Source: Streptomyces sp. CB02056 (GTDB lineage: Bacteria; Actinomycetota; Actinomycetes; Streptomycetales; Streptomycetaceae). From it: 64,000 nucleotides of DNA. The stretch spans positions 186,001-250,000 of the forward strand of contig NZ_LIPD01000008.1 of NCBI RefSeq assembly GCF_001905545.1, given 5' to 3'. The notes beneath the pieces were generated by a model. The model saw only the letters and a list, made by a program, of their open reading frames with translations. It ran no database searches and was not told the origin of the DNA. Position 1 is the stretch's first letter; every line of letters begins with the position of its first letter. Shown piece by piece: positions 1-9,757 of this stretch. The position numbers and the translations under genes are program-made.

Positions 1-21
1 TTCCGGGGGGATTCGACGCCC

Positions 22-585
22 ATGACCGCACCCGCACCGGGCACTGACGGCCCATCGATCCGGCCGCACACCGCCCAGCACTACTCGGTCGCACCACCCC
101 CCGTCTCCCCCGAGGGCTACGTCGCCCCCGGCATGCCCGGCGCCCCCGTGGCCGGCTTCGACCCCGTCGAACCCACGCCCAGGACCGCCCCCCGGCACCG
201 CACCGCCCTGGCCGTCTCCCTCGCCCTGCTCGCCATGCTCCTCGGCGGCCTCGCCTACGGCAGCGCCCCGCTGCGCGCCGCCGACAGCCTCGGCTGGCTG
301 GCCATCGCCCCGGCCGGCCTGGTCGCCCTCCCGCTCGGCCGGCTCGGCGGCCAGGGCCGCTTACTCCCCCCGCTCGGCGCCCTCCTCTCCGCCGGCGCCC
401 TGCTCCTCGGCCAGCTGATCGAGCACCTCCGCCGCGTCCACGCCGACGGCCCGGCCCCCGGCGGCCTGCTGCACGACACCGTCACCGCCTGGCGCGCCGA
501 CCTCCGCCCCCTCGACGCCGCCTTCTACGCCATCGCCCTCATCGGCGGCTTCCTCCTCACCCGCCGCAGCGCCACGCGGAGTTGA
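22..585 (+). CDS. Hypothetical four-helix membrane protein
   Basis: Unrecognised protein of 187 residues. The first ~55 residues are Pro/Ala-rich and probably cytoplasmic. Four hydrophobic segments follow at about 61-80, 89-108, 114-133 and 163-180, and the C-terminus is short and Arg-rich. No catalytic motif is visible. The reading frame stays open back to base 1, so the ATG at 22 is the likely but unproven start; a G-rich stretch lies upstream. It converges on guaB3, with a terminator hairpin between them. Codon use is typical of the window. No function is proposed. Confidence 0.7.
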   Translation: MTAPAPGTDGPSIRPHTAQHYSVAPPPVSPEGYVAPGMPGAPVAGFDPVEPTPRTAPRHRTALAVSLALLAMLLGGLAYGSAPLRAADSLGWLAIAPAGLVALPLGRLGGQGRLLPPLGALLSAGALLLGQLIEHLRRVHADGPAPGGLLHDTVTAWRADLRPLDAAFYAIALIGGFLLTRRSATRS

Positions 586-643
586 CCGCCCGCCCCGTCC
601 CCTCCCCGCACCGCACCCGCCTCCCGCACCGGGAAAAGGAGAA

Positions 644-670
644 GGCCCCCGCCGTCACCCGGCAGGGGCC
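644..670 (-). terminator. Terminator after guaB3
   Basis: Inverted repeat with an 11-bp stem (644-654 paired with 660-670, one mismatch) and a 5-nt loop. On the minus strand it is followed by a pyrimidine/T-rich stretch, as expected for an intrinsic terminator. It lies just after the guaB3 stop. Confidence 0.7.
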
Positions 671-693
671 CCTCGATCAGGTCAGGTCAGGAC

Positions 694-1848
694 TCAGCGG
701 TGGTCGAGCGCCGGGTTGACGGTGACCTCGACCCGCTGGAACTCCTTGAGCTCCGTGTAGCCCGTGGTGGCCATCGCCCGACGCAGCGCGCCGAACAGGT
801 TCATGGTCCCGTCCGGCGTGTGCGAGGGCCCGGTCAGGATCTCCTCGGTGGTACCGACGGTCCCGAGGTCCACGCGCTTGCCGCGCGGCAGCTCCTCGTG
901 GACGGCCTCCATCCCCCAGTGGATCCCCTTGCCCGGGGCGTCCGTCGCCCGCGCCAGCGCGGCGCCGATCATGACCGCGTCCGCGCCGCAGGCCACGGCC
1001 TTCGGGATGTCCCCGCTGTAGCCGACGCCGCCGTCCGCGATGACGTGCACGTAGCGGCCACCGGACTCGTCCATGTAGTCGCGACGGGCGGCCGCCACGT
1101 CGGCCACGGCGGTGGCCATCGGCACCTGGATGCCCAGGACGTTCCGCGTGGTGTGGGCGGCGCCGCCGCCGAAGCCGACCAGCACACCGGCGGCACCGGT
1201 CCGCATCAGGTGCAGGGCCGCGGTGTACGTGGCGCAGCCGCCGACGATCACCGGGACGTCCAGCTCGTAGATGAACTGCTTGAGGTTGAGCGGCTCGGCG
1301 GCGCTGGAGACGTGCTCGGCCGAGACGGTGGTGCCGCGGATGACGAAGACGTCGACGCCGGCGTCCACCACGGCCTTGGAGAACTCGGCGGTGCGCTGCG
1401 GCGAGAGCGCGGCGGCGGTGACCACGCCGGAGTCGCGGACCTCCTGGATCCGCTGCTTGATCAGCTCGGCGCGGATCGGCGCGGCGTAGATCTCCTGGAG
1501 CCGACGGGTCGCGGTGGACTCGTCGGTGATCGCGGCGATCTCGTCCAGCAGCGGCTGCGGGTCCTCGTAGCGGGTCCACAGGCCTTCGAGGTTCAGCACG
1601 CCCAGACCGCCGAGGCGGCCGATCTGGATGGCCTGCTGCGGCGAGACCACGCTGTCCATCGGGGCGGCCAGGAACGGCAGCTCGAAGCGGTAGGCGTCGA
1701 TCTGCCAGGCGATCGAGACCTCCTTCGGGTCCCGGGTCCGGCGGCTGGGGACGACGGCGATGTCGTCGAAGGCGTACGCCCGTCGGCCGCGCTTGCCTCG
1801 CCCGATCTCGATCTCAGTCACTTCGAGCCCTTCTGCTTTGTTGCTCAT
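694..1848 (-). CDS. guaB3: GuaB3-family IMP dehydrogenase-related protein
   Basis: 384-residue (beta/alpha)8-barrel protein of the IMPDH/GMP-reductase family without CBS domains (actinobacterial GuaB3 type). The family acts in purine nucleotide interconversion. The N-terminal FDDIAVVPS and the barrel motifs HVIADGGVGYSGD and ADAVMIGAALA are visible. The loop that carries the catalytic Cys in true IMPDH reads GGGAAHTTR here, so the Cys appears replaced and the reaction is uncertain. The gene lies downstream of guaB in the same direction, with a hairpin between them. Start is the ATG at 1848. Confidence 0.9.
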   Translation of the reverse strand: MSNKAEGLEVTEIEIGRGKRGRRAYAFDDIAVVPSRRTRDPKEVSIAWQIDAYRFELPFLAAPMDSVVSPQQAIQIGRLGGLGVLNLEGLWTRYEDPQPLLDEIAAITDESTATRRLQEIYAAPIRAELIKQRIQEVRDSGVVTAAALSPQRTAEFSKAVVDAGVDVFVIRGTTVSAEHVSSAAEPLNLKQFIYELDVPVIVGGCATYTAALHLMRTGAAGVLVGFGGGAAHTTRNVLGIQVPMATAVADVAAARRDYMDESGGRYVHVIADGGVGYSGDIPKAVACGADAVMIGAALARATDAPGKGIHWGMEAVHEELPRGKRVDLGTVGTTEEILTGPSHTPDGTMNLFGALRRAMATTGYTELKEFQRVEVTVNPALDHR

Positions 1849-1932
1849 GCCCGCCGGGTCACCCCGGCCGCCCCCCAGTATCCCGTACTGCCGCTGGTCC
1901 CGCCCCGACGGCCCGCGCCCGGGCGCACCGGC

Positions 1933-1967
1933 AGGGGCCCGCCGCCGCGGTGCGGCAGCGGGCCCCT
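1933..1967 (-). terminator. Hairpin between guaB and guaB3
   Basis: Stem of at least 10 bp (1933-1942 with 1958-1967), GC-rich, in the 133-nt gap after the guaB stop. It probably ends or attenuates the guaB transcript. No clear T-run is seen. Confidence 0.5.
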
Positions 1968-1981
1968 CGGTGGCCGGTGGC

Positions 1982-3484
1982 TCAGCGGGCCGAGTAGTTC
2001 GGCGCCTCGACGGTCATCTGGATGTCGTGCGGGTGGCTCTCCTTGAGGCCCGCCGAGGTGATCCGGACGAAGCGGCCCTTGCTCTCCATCTCGGCGACGG
2101 TGCCGGCGCCGACGTAGCCCATGGTCTGGCGCAGACCGCCGACCAGCTGGTGCAGCACGGCCGACAGCGGGCCGCGGTAGGGCACCTGGCCCTCGATGCC
2201 CTCGGGGACGAGCTTGTCGTCCGAGGCCACCTCGGCCTGGAAGTAGCGGTCCTTGGAGTACGAGCGGCCCTGGCCGCGGGACTGCATGGCGCCCAGCGAG
2301 CCCATGCCGCGGTAGGACTTGAACTGCTTGCCGTTGATGAACATCAGCTCGCCCGGGGACTCCTCGCAGCCGGCCAGCAGCGAGCCGAGCATCACGGTGT
2401 CGGCGCCGGCGGCCAGCGCCTTGCCGATGTCGCCCGAGTACTGCAGGCCGCCGTCGCCGATGACCGGCACGCCGGCCGCCAGGCAGGCCTGGGCGGCCTC
2501 GTAGATGGCGGTGACCTGCGGGACGCCGATGCCGGCGACGACGCGGGTGGTGCAGATGGAGCCGGGGCCGACGCCGACCTTGACGCCGTCCACGCCGGCG
2601 TCGATCAGCGCCTGGGCGCCGTCCCGGGTGGCCACGTTGCCGCCGACCACGTCGATCCCGACGGCCGACTTGATCTTCGCGATCCAGGCCAGCGCGTTGT
2701 GGCTGTGGCCGTGCGAGGTGTCCACCACCAGGAAGTCCGCACCGGCCTCGACCAGGGCCTGGGCCCGGTCGAACGCCTCGGCGCTGGCACCGACGGCGGC
2801 GCCGACCAGCAGCCGGCCCTCGGCGTCCTTGGCGGCGTTCGGGTACTGCTCGGCCTTGACGAAGTCCTTGACGGTGATCAGGCCCTTGATCCGGCCCTCG
2901 TCGTCGACCAGCGGCAGCTTCTCGATCTTGTGGCGGCGCAGCAGGGCCATCGCGTCCACGCCGGAGATGCCGACCTTGCCGGTGATCAGCGGCATCGGGG
3001 TCATGATCTCGCGGACCTGGCGGGTGCGGTCCGACTCGAAGGCCATGTCGCGGTTGGTGACGATGCCGAGCAGCTTGCCCGCCTCGTCGGCGATCGGCAC
3101 GCCGGAGATGCGGAACTTGGCGCACAGCGCGTCGGCCTCGCCCAGGGTGGTCTCCGGGCCGACCGTGATCGGGTCGGTGACCATGCCGGACTCGGACCGC
3201 TTCACCAGGTCGACCTGGTTGGCCTGGTCCTCGACCGAGAGGTTGCGGTGCAGCACGCCGACGCCGCCCTGGCGGGCCATCGCGATGGCCATGCGCGACT
3301 CGGTGACCTTGTCCATCGCCGCGGACAGCAGCGGGATGTTGACGCGCACGTTCCGGGAGACCCGGGAGGAGGTGTCCACCTGGTTCGGCAGCACCTCGGA
3401 GGCCCCGGGCAGCAGCAGGACGTCGTCGTACGTGAGCCCGAGCATGGCGAACTTCTCGGGTACGCCTGCGGCGTTGTAAGACAT
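1982..3484 (-). CDS. guaB: IMP dehydrogenase
   Basis: Inosine-5'-monophosphate dehydrogenase, oxidising IMP to XMP with NAD+, the rate-limiting step of GMP synthesis. 500 residues in the usual order: N-terminal barrel start (LTYDDVLLLPG, ~18-27), tandem CBS domains at ~98-216, then the rest of the barrel with the catalytic loop GPGSICTTR (Cys311). The ATG at 3484 (MSYNAAGVPEK) is chosen over an upstream in-frame start at 3547 because it matches family N-termini and has a GGAAGG Shine-Dalgarno-like sequence upstream. GuaB3 follows downstream. The 278-bp region up to shbA should hold its promoter; none was identified with confidence. Confidence 0.97.
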   Translation of the reverse strand: MSYNAAGVPEKFAMLGLTYDDVLLLPGASEVLPNQVDTSSRVSRNVRVNIPLLSAAMDKVTESRMAIAMARQGGVGVLHRNLSVEDQANQVDLVKRSESGMVTDPITVGPETTLGEADALCAKFRISGVPIADEAGKLLGIVTNRDMAFESDRTRQVREIMTPMPLITGKVGISGVDAMALLRRHKIEKLPLVDDEGRIKGLITVKDFVKAEQYPNAAKDAEGRLLVGAAVGASAEAFDRAQALVEAGADFLVVDTSHGHSHNALAWIAKIKSAVGIDVVGGNVATRDGAQALIDAGVDGVKVGVGPGSICTTRVVAGIGVPQVTAIYEAAQACLAAGVPVIGDGGLQYSGDIGKALAAGADTVMLGSLLAGCEESPGELMFINGKQFKSYRGMGSLGAMQSRGQGRSYSKDRYFQAEVASDDKLVPEGIEGQVPYRGPLSAVLHQLVGGLRQTMGYVGAGTVAEMESKGRFVRITSAGLKESHPHDIQMTVEAPNYSAR

Positions 3485-3762
3485 TTGGGGGGTACCTTCC
3501 GTGGCCGGCCTAATCCGCTCACGCCCTGAGGGTGGGGGCGCATTCATCGCTCACTCGCGCAGACCGCCGAAGCCGGGTACGAATAGGAGGATCCTCCAAG
3601 GGGACCCCGCGCGCACCCGTCAAACTTTGGCAACCCGCCCAGGCGCCGATACCCCATGGTACTGGCACCGCGAATGTGTCCTCGTGTGCCCTTGACAACA
3701 ACCCCGCCCCGTGGATCATTCCGCCCGCAACCGGCGGAAACGGCACGCAACGGGAGGAGTGG

Positions 3763-4479
3763 TCAGGAGGACTCCTCCGCGAGCGCCCGCAGCCGGCTGA
3801 GCGCCCGGTGCTGGGCCACCCGGACGGCACCCGGTGACATCCCGAGCACCTCGCCGGTCTCCTCCGCCGACAGCCCGGCGGCCACCCGCAGCAGCACCAG
3901 CTCGCGCTGACGGGCCGGCAGGTTGGAGAGCAGCTCCTTCGCCCAGGCCGCGTCGCTGCTCAGCAGCGCCTGCTCCTCCGGGCCGAGCGCCTCGTCCGGC
4001 ACCTCCGGCAGGTCGTCCTGCGGCACGACGGTCGAGCCGGGCCCGCGCATCGCGGCCCGCTGGAGATCGGCGATCTTGTGCGCGGCGATCCCGTACACGA
4101 AGGCCTCGAACGGGCGCCCCTGGTCCTTGTACCGGGGCAGTGCGCAGAGCACCGCCACGCAGACCTCCTGGGCGACGTCGTCCACGTGGTGGCGGGCCCC
4201 GCCGGGCAGCCGGACCAGCTTGGCGCGGCAGTACCGCAGCGCCAGCGGGTGGACGTAGGCGAGCAGCGCGTCGATCGCCGGGTTCTCGCCGCGCACCGCG
4301 GCCGCGACCAGTTCGCCCACCAGCGGCGAGCCGCCCGTGCCGAGCACCGGCCGGCGGCCCGGCCCGGTCCCACCGGCGGAACCGCCGGGTTCGGCGTACG
4401 ACGGACCGTGGCCCGGACCGGAGGGCTCGGCCTCCACCGGGTCCGCCTGGCCGGTCGCACCGGCGACGTCGTCGCGCAT
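3763..4479 (-). CDS. shbA: ShbA-like ECF/sigma-70 family sigma factor
   Basis: Sigma factor of about 238 residues with a sigma region-2 segment (DDVAQEVCVAVLCALPRYKD) and a C-terminal region-4 helix-turn-helix (LSAEETGEVLGMSPGAVRVAQHRALSRL), next to guaB and bldM. That is the neighbourhood known for Streptomyces ShbA, which drives transcription of the principal sigma gene hrdB. The start is uncertain. The frame stays open to 4788, but the extra 103 residues are low-complexity, so the ATG at 4479 (MRDDVAGATG) is preferred despite a weak Shine-Dalgarno sequence. Identity rests on synteny and domain layout. Confidence 0.85.
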   Translation of the reverse strand: MRDDVAGATGQADPVEAEPSGPGHGPSYAEPGGSAGGTGPGRRPVLGTGGSPLVGELVAAAVRGENPAIDALLAYVHPLALRYCRAKLVRLPGGARHHVDDVAQEVCVAVLCALPRYKDQGRPFEAFVYGIAAHKIADLQRAAMRGPGSTVVPQDDLPEVPDEALGPEEQALLSSDAAWAKELLSNLPARQRELVLLRVAAGLSAEETGEVLGMSPGAVRVAQHRALSRLRALAEESS

Positions 4480-4814
4480 CGGTCCATGGTGCCTGGTCGA
4501 GCGGGAAAACGCGGCACCGCGTCCGGAGTTGTGCACCGGAACGTTATGCGCTGCGGCACCGTCCGGCGTCCCGCGCACCACCGGCCCCTCCTGCACCGTG
4601 CCGCCTCCCGCCCCGCCGCCGTCGGCGGTCCCGTCCGTCGCGCCGTCCGCCGAGTGTCCTGCGGCTGCGTGGTTCGCCGCAGTGCCTGTCCGCTGGTCCC
4701 CGAGGTGCTCCACTCCTCCATGGTGCAACCTCGGGACCGTAACGTCACACGCCCGTGCGGCGCCCGCTCCGGGAACCTCCGGCGGCACGCCGCAACCGGC
4801 GGCGCCGCCGGTGG
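4480..4814. other. shbA-bldM intergenic region
   Basis: Gap of 335 nt between bldM and the preferred shbA start. It should contain the end of the bldM transcript and the shbA promoter. The shbA frame is open through most of it, so an N-terminally extended ShbA cannot be excluded. No clear promoter hexamers or hairpin were identified. Confidence 0.4.
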
Positions 4815-5426
4815 TCAGCGGACCAGGCCCCAGCGGAAGCCCAGCGCCACCGCGTGCGCCCGGTCGGAGGCCCCGAGCTTCTTGAACAGCCGTCGGGCGT
4901 GGGTCTTCACGGTGTCCTCGGAGAGGAACAGCTCGCGGCCGATCTCGGCGTTGCTGCGGCCGTGGCTCATGCCCTCCAGCACCTGGATCTCACGCGCCGT
5001 CAGGGTGGGCGCCGCGCCCATGTCGGGGCTGCGCAGCCGGCGGGGGGCGAGCCGCCAGGTCGGGTCGGCGAGGGCCTGGGTGACGGTGGCCCGCAGCTCG
5101 GCGCGCGAGGCGTCCTTGTGCAGGTACCCGCGGGCGCCCGCGGCCACCGCGAGCGCGACCCCGTCGAGGTCCTCGGCGACGGTGAGCATGATGATCCGCG
5201 CGCCCGGGTCGGCGGACAGCAGCCGCCGGACCGTCTCGACCCCGCCGAGGCCGGGCATCCGGACGTCCATCAGAACGAGATCGGAGCGGTCGGCCACCCA
5301 GCGGCGGAGGACCTCCTCCCCGTTCGTCGCGGTGGTGACCCGGTCCACACCGGGTACGGTCGCGACCGCGCGGCGAAGCGCCTCGCGGGCGAGCGGGGAA
5401 TCGTCGCAAACGAGAACGGAAGTCAT
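4815..5426 (-). CDS. bldM: Response regulator BldM
   Basis: 203-residue NarL/FixJ-type regulator. The N-terminal receiver domain has acidic D8/D9 and the phospho-acceptor-position Asp54 in LMDVRMPG. The C-terminal LuxR helix-turn-helix spans ~138-203 (LTAREIQVLEGMSHGRSNAEIG). In Streptomyces BldM is an orphan regulator needed for aerial hyphae and spore differentiation. It acts as a homodimer or with WhiI, and its activity does not require Asp54 phosphorylation. The ATG at 5426 (MTSVLVCDDSP) is chosen over 5597 because GGAGGA lies just upstream and the added residues are not part of the receiver fold. whiD is divergent and shbA downstream. A sigma-BldN-type promoter lies ~150 nt upstream. Confidence 0.95.
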   Translation of the reverse strand: MTSVLVCDDSPLAREALRRAVATVPGVDRVTTATNGEEVLRRWVADRSDLVLMDVRMPGLGGVETVRRLLSADPGARIIMLTVAEDLDGVALAVAAGARGYLHKDASRAELRATVTQALADPTWRLAPRRLRSPDMGAAPTLTAREIQVLEGMSHGRSNAEIGRELFLSEDTVKTHARRLFKKLGASDRAHAVALGFRWGLVR

Positions 5427-5989
5427 GACCGTCGTCCTCCGCAGCTGATCCGCGTCACGTTGAGCCTCCTGGCTGGTACGAACCTCTACGACACGGCCGA
5501 TCGGCGACGGACTCCGCGGTGATCGCCCCAACCTGCCCGCGATCGTTCCCGACGTCCGGCGCCCGCTAACCGCCTCCGCACTTCCAACGACCGTCACTCG
5601 AATGAGTTACGGCCTTCGGGGCCATCTCCACCACTGTACGTGGCCAACCCATTACCGATCAGCCGCATCGCGGTGCACACGCCGCTCTTTTGCGCAGCTC
5701 GCGCGCGGTCGGCGTACGACCCGCACATCGATTCGGCACCCCGCGCGCCCGTCGACCACCCGATTGCCACGTCCGCGCCCGCTGGAGCCCCTTGCCCACT
5801 ATGCCCGTTTTTATAGCTTTCGTATGGTCATTGACTGTTGTGCCAGTGTGTGGGTGACTTGTCCATGGAGTTGCCTTAAGTCATATTTCCAGGTGTCCAC
5901 ACCAGTGCATCGAAGCCCCGCCGCACCGCTCGGCAGCAGCCCCGCCGAACGCCCGGCCGACGGCCGACAGCCTCTGAAGGGAATGAGCC
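5427..5989. other. bldM-whiD divergent regulatory region
   Basis: 563 nt without a credible gene. The bldM-proximal part holds the sigma-BldN-like promoter (5584-5611). The whiD-proximal part, about 5790-5900, is much more A/T-rich than the surroundings, as expected for whiD promoters, but no convincing -35/-10 pair was found. Frames open across this region continue into overlapping non-coding frames and lack coding character. Confidence 0.6.
5584..5611 (-). promoter_or_regulatory. sigma-BldN-type promoter of bldM
   Basis: On the minus strand: -35 CGTAAC (complement of 5606-5611), a 16-nt spacer, and -10 CGTTGG (complement of 5584-5589). The published sigma-BldN consensus is CGTAAC-N16-CGTTGA, and bldM is the best-known BldN target. 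Transcription should start near 5577, giving a leader of about 150 nt. Confidence 0.85.
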
Positions 5990-6316
5990 ATGGCAGATTT
6001 CTCCCGCCTCCCCGGTCCCAACGCGGACCTCTGGGACTGGCAGCTCTCCGCAGCCTGCCGTGGCGTGGACAGCTCGCTCTTCTTCCACCCCGAGGGCGAG
6101 CGCGGGGCGGCGCGCAGTTCGCGCGAGGCCAGCGCCAAGGAGGTCTGCATGCGCTGCCCGGTGATCGCCGAGTGCGCGGCGCACGCGCTGGCGGTCCGCG
6201 AGCCGTACGGCGTGTGGGGCGGGATGACGGAGGACGAACGCGAGGAGATGCTGGGGCGCTCGCGGCACCGACTGGTCGAGGTTCCGCTGGCCCCGCCGGC
6301 GGTCGCCCAGCGGTAG
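5990..6316 (+). CDS. whiD: WhiB-like Fe-S protein WhiD
   Basis: 108-residue WhiB-like transcription factor expected to bind a [4Fe-4S] cluster and the principal sigma factor. The four cluster cysteines are Cys23, Cys53, Cys56 and Cys62, the positions known for S. coelicolor WhiD. The turn motif GVWGG lies at 74-78 and is followed by a basic tail. WhiD is required for late sporulation septation and spore maturation. The start ATG at 5990 has a GAAGGGA Shine-Dalgarno sequence. It is divergent from bldM, and a strong hairpin follows the stop. Confidence 0.96.
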   Translation: MADFSRLPGPNADLWDWQLSAACRGVDSSLFFHPEGERGAARSSREASAKEVCMRCPVIAECAAHALAVREPYGVWGGMTEDEREEMLGRSRHRLVEVPLAPPAVAQR

Positions 6317-6330
6317 ACCCGTCTCCTTGA

Positions 6331-6360
6331 GCGCCGTGAAGAAACGTTTCTTCGCGGCGC
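6331..6360 (+). terminator. Terminator after whiD
   Basis: Near-perfect inverted repeat, 6331-6345 with 6346-6360 (14 of 15 pairs), 14 nt after the whiD stop and followed by a T-containing stretch. It lies between whiD and the convergent LysR gene and probably serves both directions. Confidence 0.8.
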
Positions 6361-6415
6361 TTCAGTCTTCTGGCTCACCGTACGTACCGGACCCTGGCAG
6401 CCCCGTCACCCACCG

Positions 6416-7414
6416 TCAGCGGTCGGCGGCCGCCCCCGCCAGCCGCTCCAGCATCAGCGCCACGGCCGGCACCTCGGCCAGGTCCGGGAGGGTCAGCGCG
6501 ACCACCTGGCGCACCGCGGGCGCCCCGGAGGCCGTCCGCACCGGCACCGTCGACACGCCGTCAGGACGCACCGACCGCAGCGCCAGCCGGGGCAGCACCG
6601 CCACCCCGAGACCGGCCGCCACCAGGCCGACCACCGCCGGGTAGTCGTCCGTCGCGAAGTCGATCCGCGGCTCGAAGCCCGCCCCGGTGCACAGCTCCAC
6701 CAGGTGCCCCCGGCACTGCGGGCAGCCGGCGATCCACTGCTCCTCCGCCAGCTCGGCCAGCCCCACCGCCCCGCCCCGCCCGGCCAGCGGATGGCCGGCC
6801 GGCAGCACGCCCACCAGCGGGTCGTCCAGCAGCGGGGTGACCACCAGGTCGGACCAGTCGGTCCCGGCGGTCAGCTGCTGCGCCTCCAGGTTGGCCTCGG
6901 CCCGGGCCTCGCGCGGCGTGCCGTGGGCGGGCGCCGGAAGCGCGACGGCGCCGTCGGACTGCGGGTAGCGGAAGGCCAGCGCGATCTCGCACTCGCCGCC
7001 GCGCAGCATCGCCAGCGACTCCGGCGGCTCGGCCTCGACCAGCGACACGCGCACCCCCGGATGGCTGTCCCGCAGGCGGGCGACCGCGGGCGGCACCAGG
7101 GTGGAGCTCGCGGTCGGGAAGGAGACCAGCCGCACCCGTCCGGCCCGCAGCCCGGCGATCGCGGCCACCTCCTCCTCGGCGGCGGAGAGCCCGGCCAGGA
7201 TTCCGGTGGCATGCTTGAGCAGGACCCGGCCGGCCTCGCTGAGCTGCATCCCGCGGCCCGAGCGGACCACCAGCGGGGTGTCCACCGACTTCTCCAGGGC
7301 CTTCATCTGCTGACTGATGGCGGGCTGCGTACACCCCAGCTCGCGGGCGGCGGCGGAGAAGGAGCCGGTGCGGGCGACGGCACGCAGAACGCGCAGATGG
7401 CGGGCCTCGATCAT
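6416..7414 (-). CDS. LysR-family transcriptional regulator
   Basis: 332-residue LysR-type regulator. The winged helix-turn-helix lies at 1-60 (LRVLRAVARTGSFSAAAREL, then CTQPAISQQMKALE). A periplasmic-binding-protein-like effector domain covers ~88-325, with Cys-containing loop CPQCRGHLVELCTGAG. The ligand and target genes are unknown. whiD converges on it and groEL ends upstream, with a terminator between. There is no Shine-Dalgarno sequence. A candidate promoter ends 6 nt before the ATG, so the mRNA may be leaderless. Confidence 0.93.
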   Translation of the reverse strand: MIEARHLRVLRAVARTGSFSAAARELGCTQPAISQQMKALEKSVDTPLVVRSGRGMQLSEAGRVLLKHATGILAGLSAAEEEVAAIAGLRAGRVRLVSFPTASSTLVPPAVARLRDSHPGVRVSLVEAEPPESLAMLRGGECEIALAFRYPQSDGAVALPAPAHGTPREARAEANLEAQQLTAGTDWSDLVVTPLLDDPLVGVLPAGHPLAGRGGAVGLAELAEEQWIAGCPQCRGHLVELCTGAGFEPRIDFATDDYPAVVGLVAAGLGVAVLPRLALRSVRPDGVSTVPVRTASGAPAVRQVVALTLPDLAEVPAVALMLERLAGAAADR

Positions 7415-7420
7415 GCCTTA

Positions 7421-7448
7421 GTTATAAGGCAATCTTTGCATTCTGCAA
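7421..7448 (-). promoter_or_regulatory. Candidate leaderless promoter of the LysR gene
   Basis: On the minus strand: -35 TTGCAG (complement 7443-7448), 16-nt spacer, -10 TATAAC (complement 7421-7426), then 6 nt to the ATG. Two inverted repeats overlap it: GCCTTA-N4-TAAGGC (7415-7430) and TTTGCA-N3-TGCAAA (7435-7449). Both are plausible autoregulatory operators. Confidence 0.55.
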
Positions 7449-7493
7449 AATTCTGCTGATAGTTGAAGCCTCAAGCGAGGCCCGGACGGAACG

Positions 7494-7539
7494 CCGGAGG
7501 CCCGGCCCGCCCCCCGGGGGGAGCGGACCGGGCCTCCGG
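7494..7539 (-). terminator. Terminator after groEL1
   Basis: Outer stem 7494-7505 with 7528-7539 (12 bp), plus an inner C-run/G-run stem, starting 15 nt after the groEL stop. It separates groEL from the downstream LysR gene. Confidence 0.75.
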
Positions 7540-7554
7540 TCAGGCGTCGGAGCC

Positions 7555-9180
<1,626 letters not shown>

Positions 9181-9295
9181 GTTCCCTATTCCCTCGGGGC
9201 TGCGGCCGGCCCACCGGCCGCCGAACTACGTGAACCAACAACCACGCCCCGGGCCCCTGTCACTGGGACACGGATCCGGGGCGGGTCGGTACGTC

Positions 9296-9601
9296 TTACT
9301 TCTCGATGACCGCGAGAACGTCGCGGGCCGAGAGGACGAGGTACTCCTCGCCCTTGTACTTCACCTCGGTGCCGCCGTACTTCGAGTACAGGACGATGTC
9401 GCCGACGGCGAGGTCGAGCGGCAGACGCTGACCGTCCTCGAAGCGGCCCGGGCCGACGGCCAGGACGACGCCCTCCTGGGGCTTCTCCTTGGCGGTGTCC
9501 GGGATAACCAGGCCGGAGGCCGTGGTGGTCTCGGCGTCGAGCGGCTGGACCACGATGCGGTCCTCGAGCGGCTTGATGGCAACCTTGCTGCTGGTGGTCA
9601 C
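9296..9601 (-). CDS. groES: Co-chaperonin GroES (10 kDa)
   Basis: 101-residue co-chaperonin that caps the GroEL ring. PLEDRIVVQPLDAE at the N-terminus, the mobile loop (about 20-35, TTASGLVIPDTAKEKPQ) and GDIVLYSKYGGTEVKYKGEEYLVL are family hallmarks. It is first in the operon, 115 nt before groEL1. The leader contains the promoter and two CIRCE operators. Confidence 0.98.
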   Translation of the reverse strand: MTTSSKVAIKPLEDRIVVQPLDAETTTASGLVIPDTAKEKPQEGVVLAVGPGRFEDGQRLPLDLAVGDIVLYSKYGGTEVKYKGEEYLVLSARDVLAVIEK

Positions 9602-9695
9602 GTCCGAGCTCCCCTTCGGAGATTACGGGGTTTTCTAACGGGTAGGGGCGATCCTGCGGGCCTGCCGTCGCGGGGGTCAGACACACGTCGTCGCG

Positions 9696-9723
9696 TTAGC
9701 ACTCCCCTAGTGGTGAGTGCCAA
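9696..9723 (-). promoter_or_regulatory. CIRCE element, groES-proximal (10-nt spacer)
   Basis: TTAGCACTC (9696-9704) and GAGTGCCAA (9715-9723), one mismatch from the CIRCE palindrome but with a 10-nt rather than the usual 9-nt spacer. It lies just downstream of the predicted -10 and overlaps the predicted start of transcription. Confidence 0.8.
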
Positions 9724-9728
9724 GGATG

Positions 9729-9757
9729 ACCATAGGGCCGTGTTAGCACTCAGTCAA
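9729..9757 (-). promoter_or_regulatory. groES-groEL1 promoter
   Basis: On the minus strand: -35 TTGACT (complement 9752-9757), 17-nt spacer, -10 TATGGT (complement 9729-9734), a vegetative sigma pattern. One CIRCE covers the -35 and the other covers the start region, so HrcA could block it. Confidence 0.8.

Noticed and set aside
3586..3597. GGAGGATCCTCC palindrome upstream of guaB
   Set aside because: Perfect but short; its position relative to any promoter is unknown and no matching regulator consensus is recognised.
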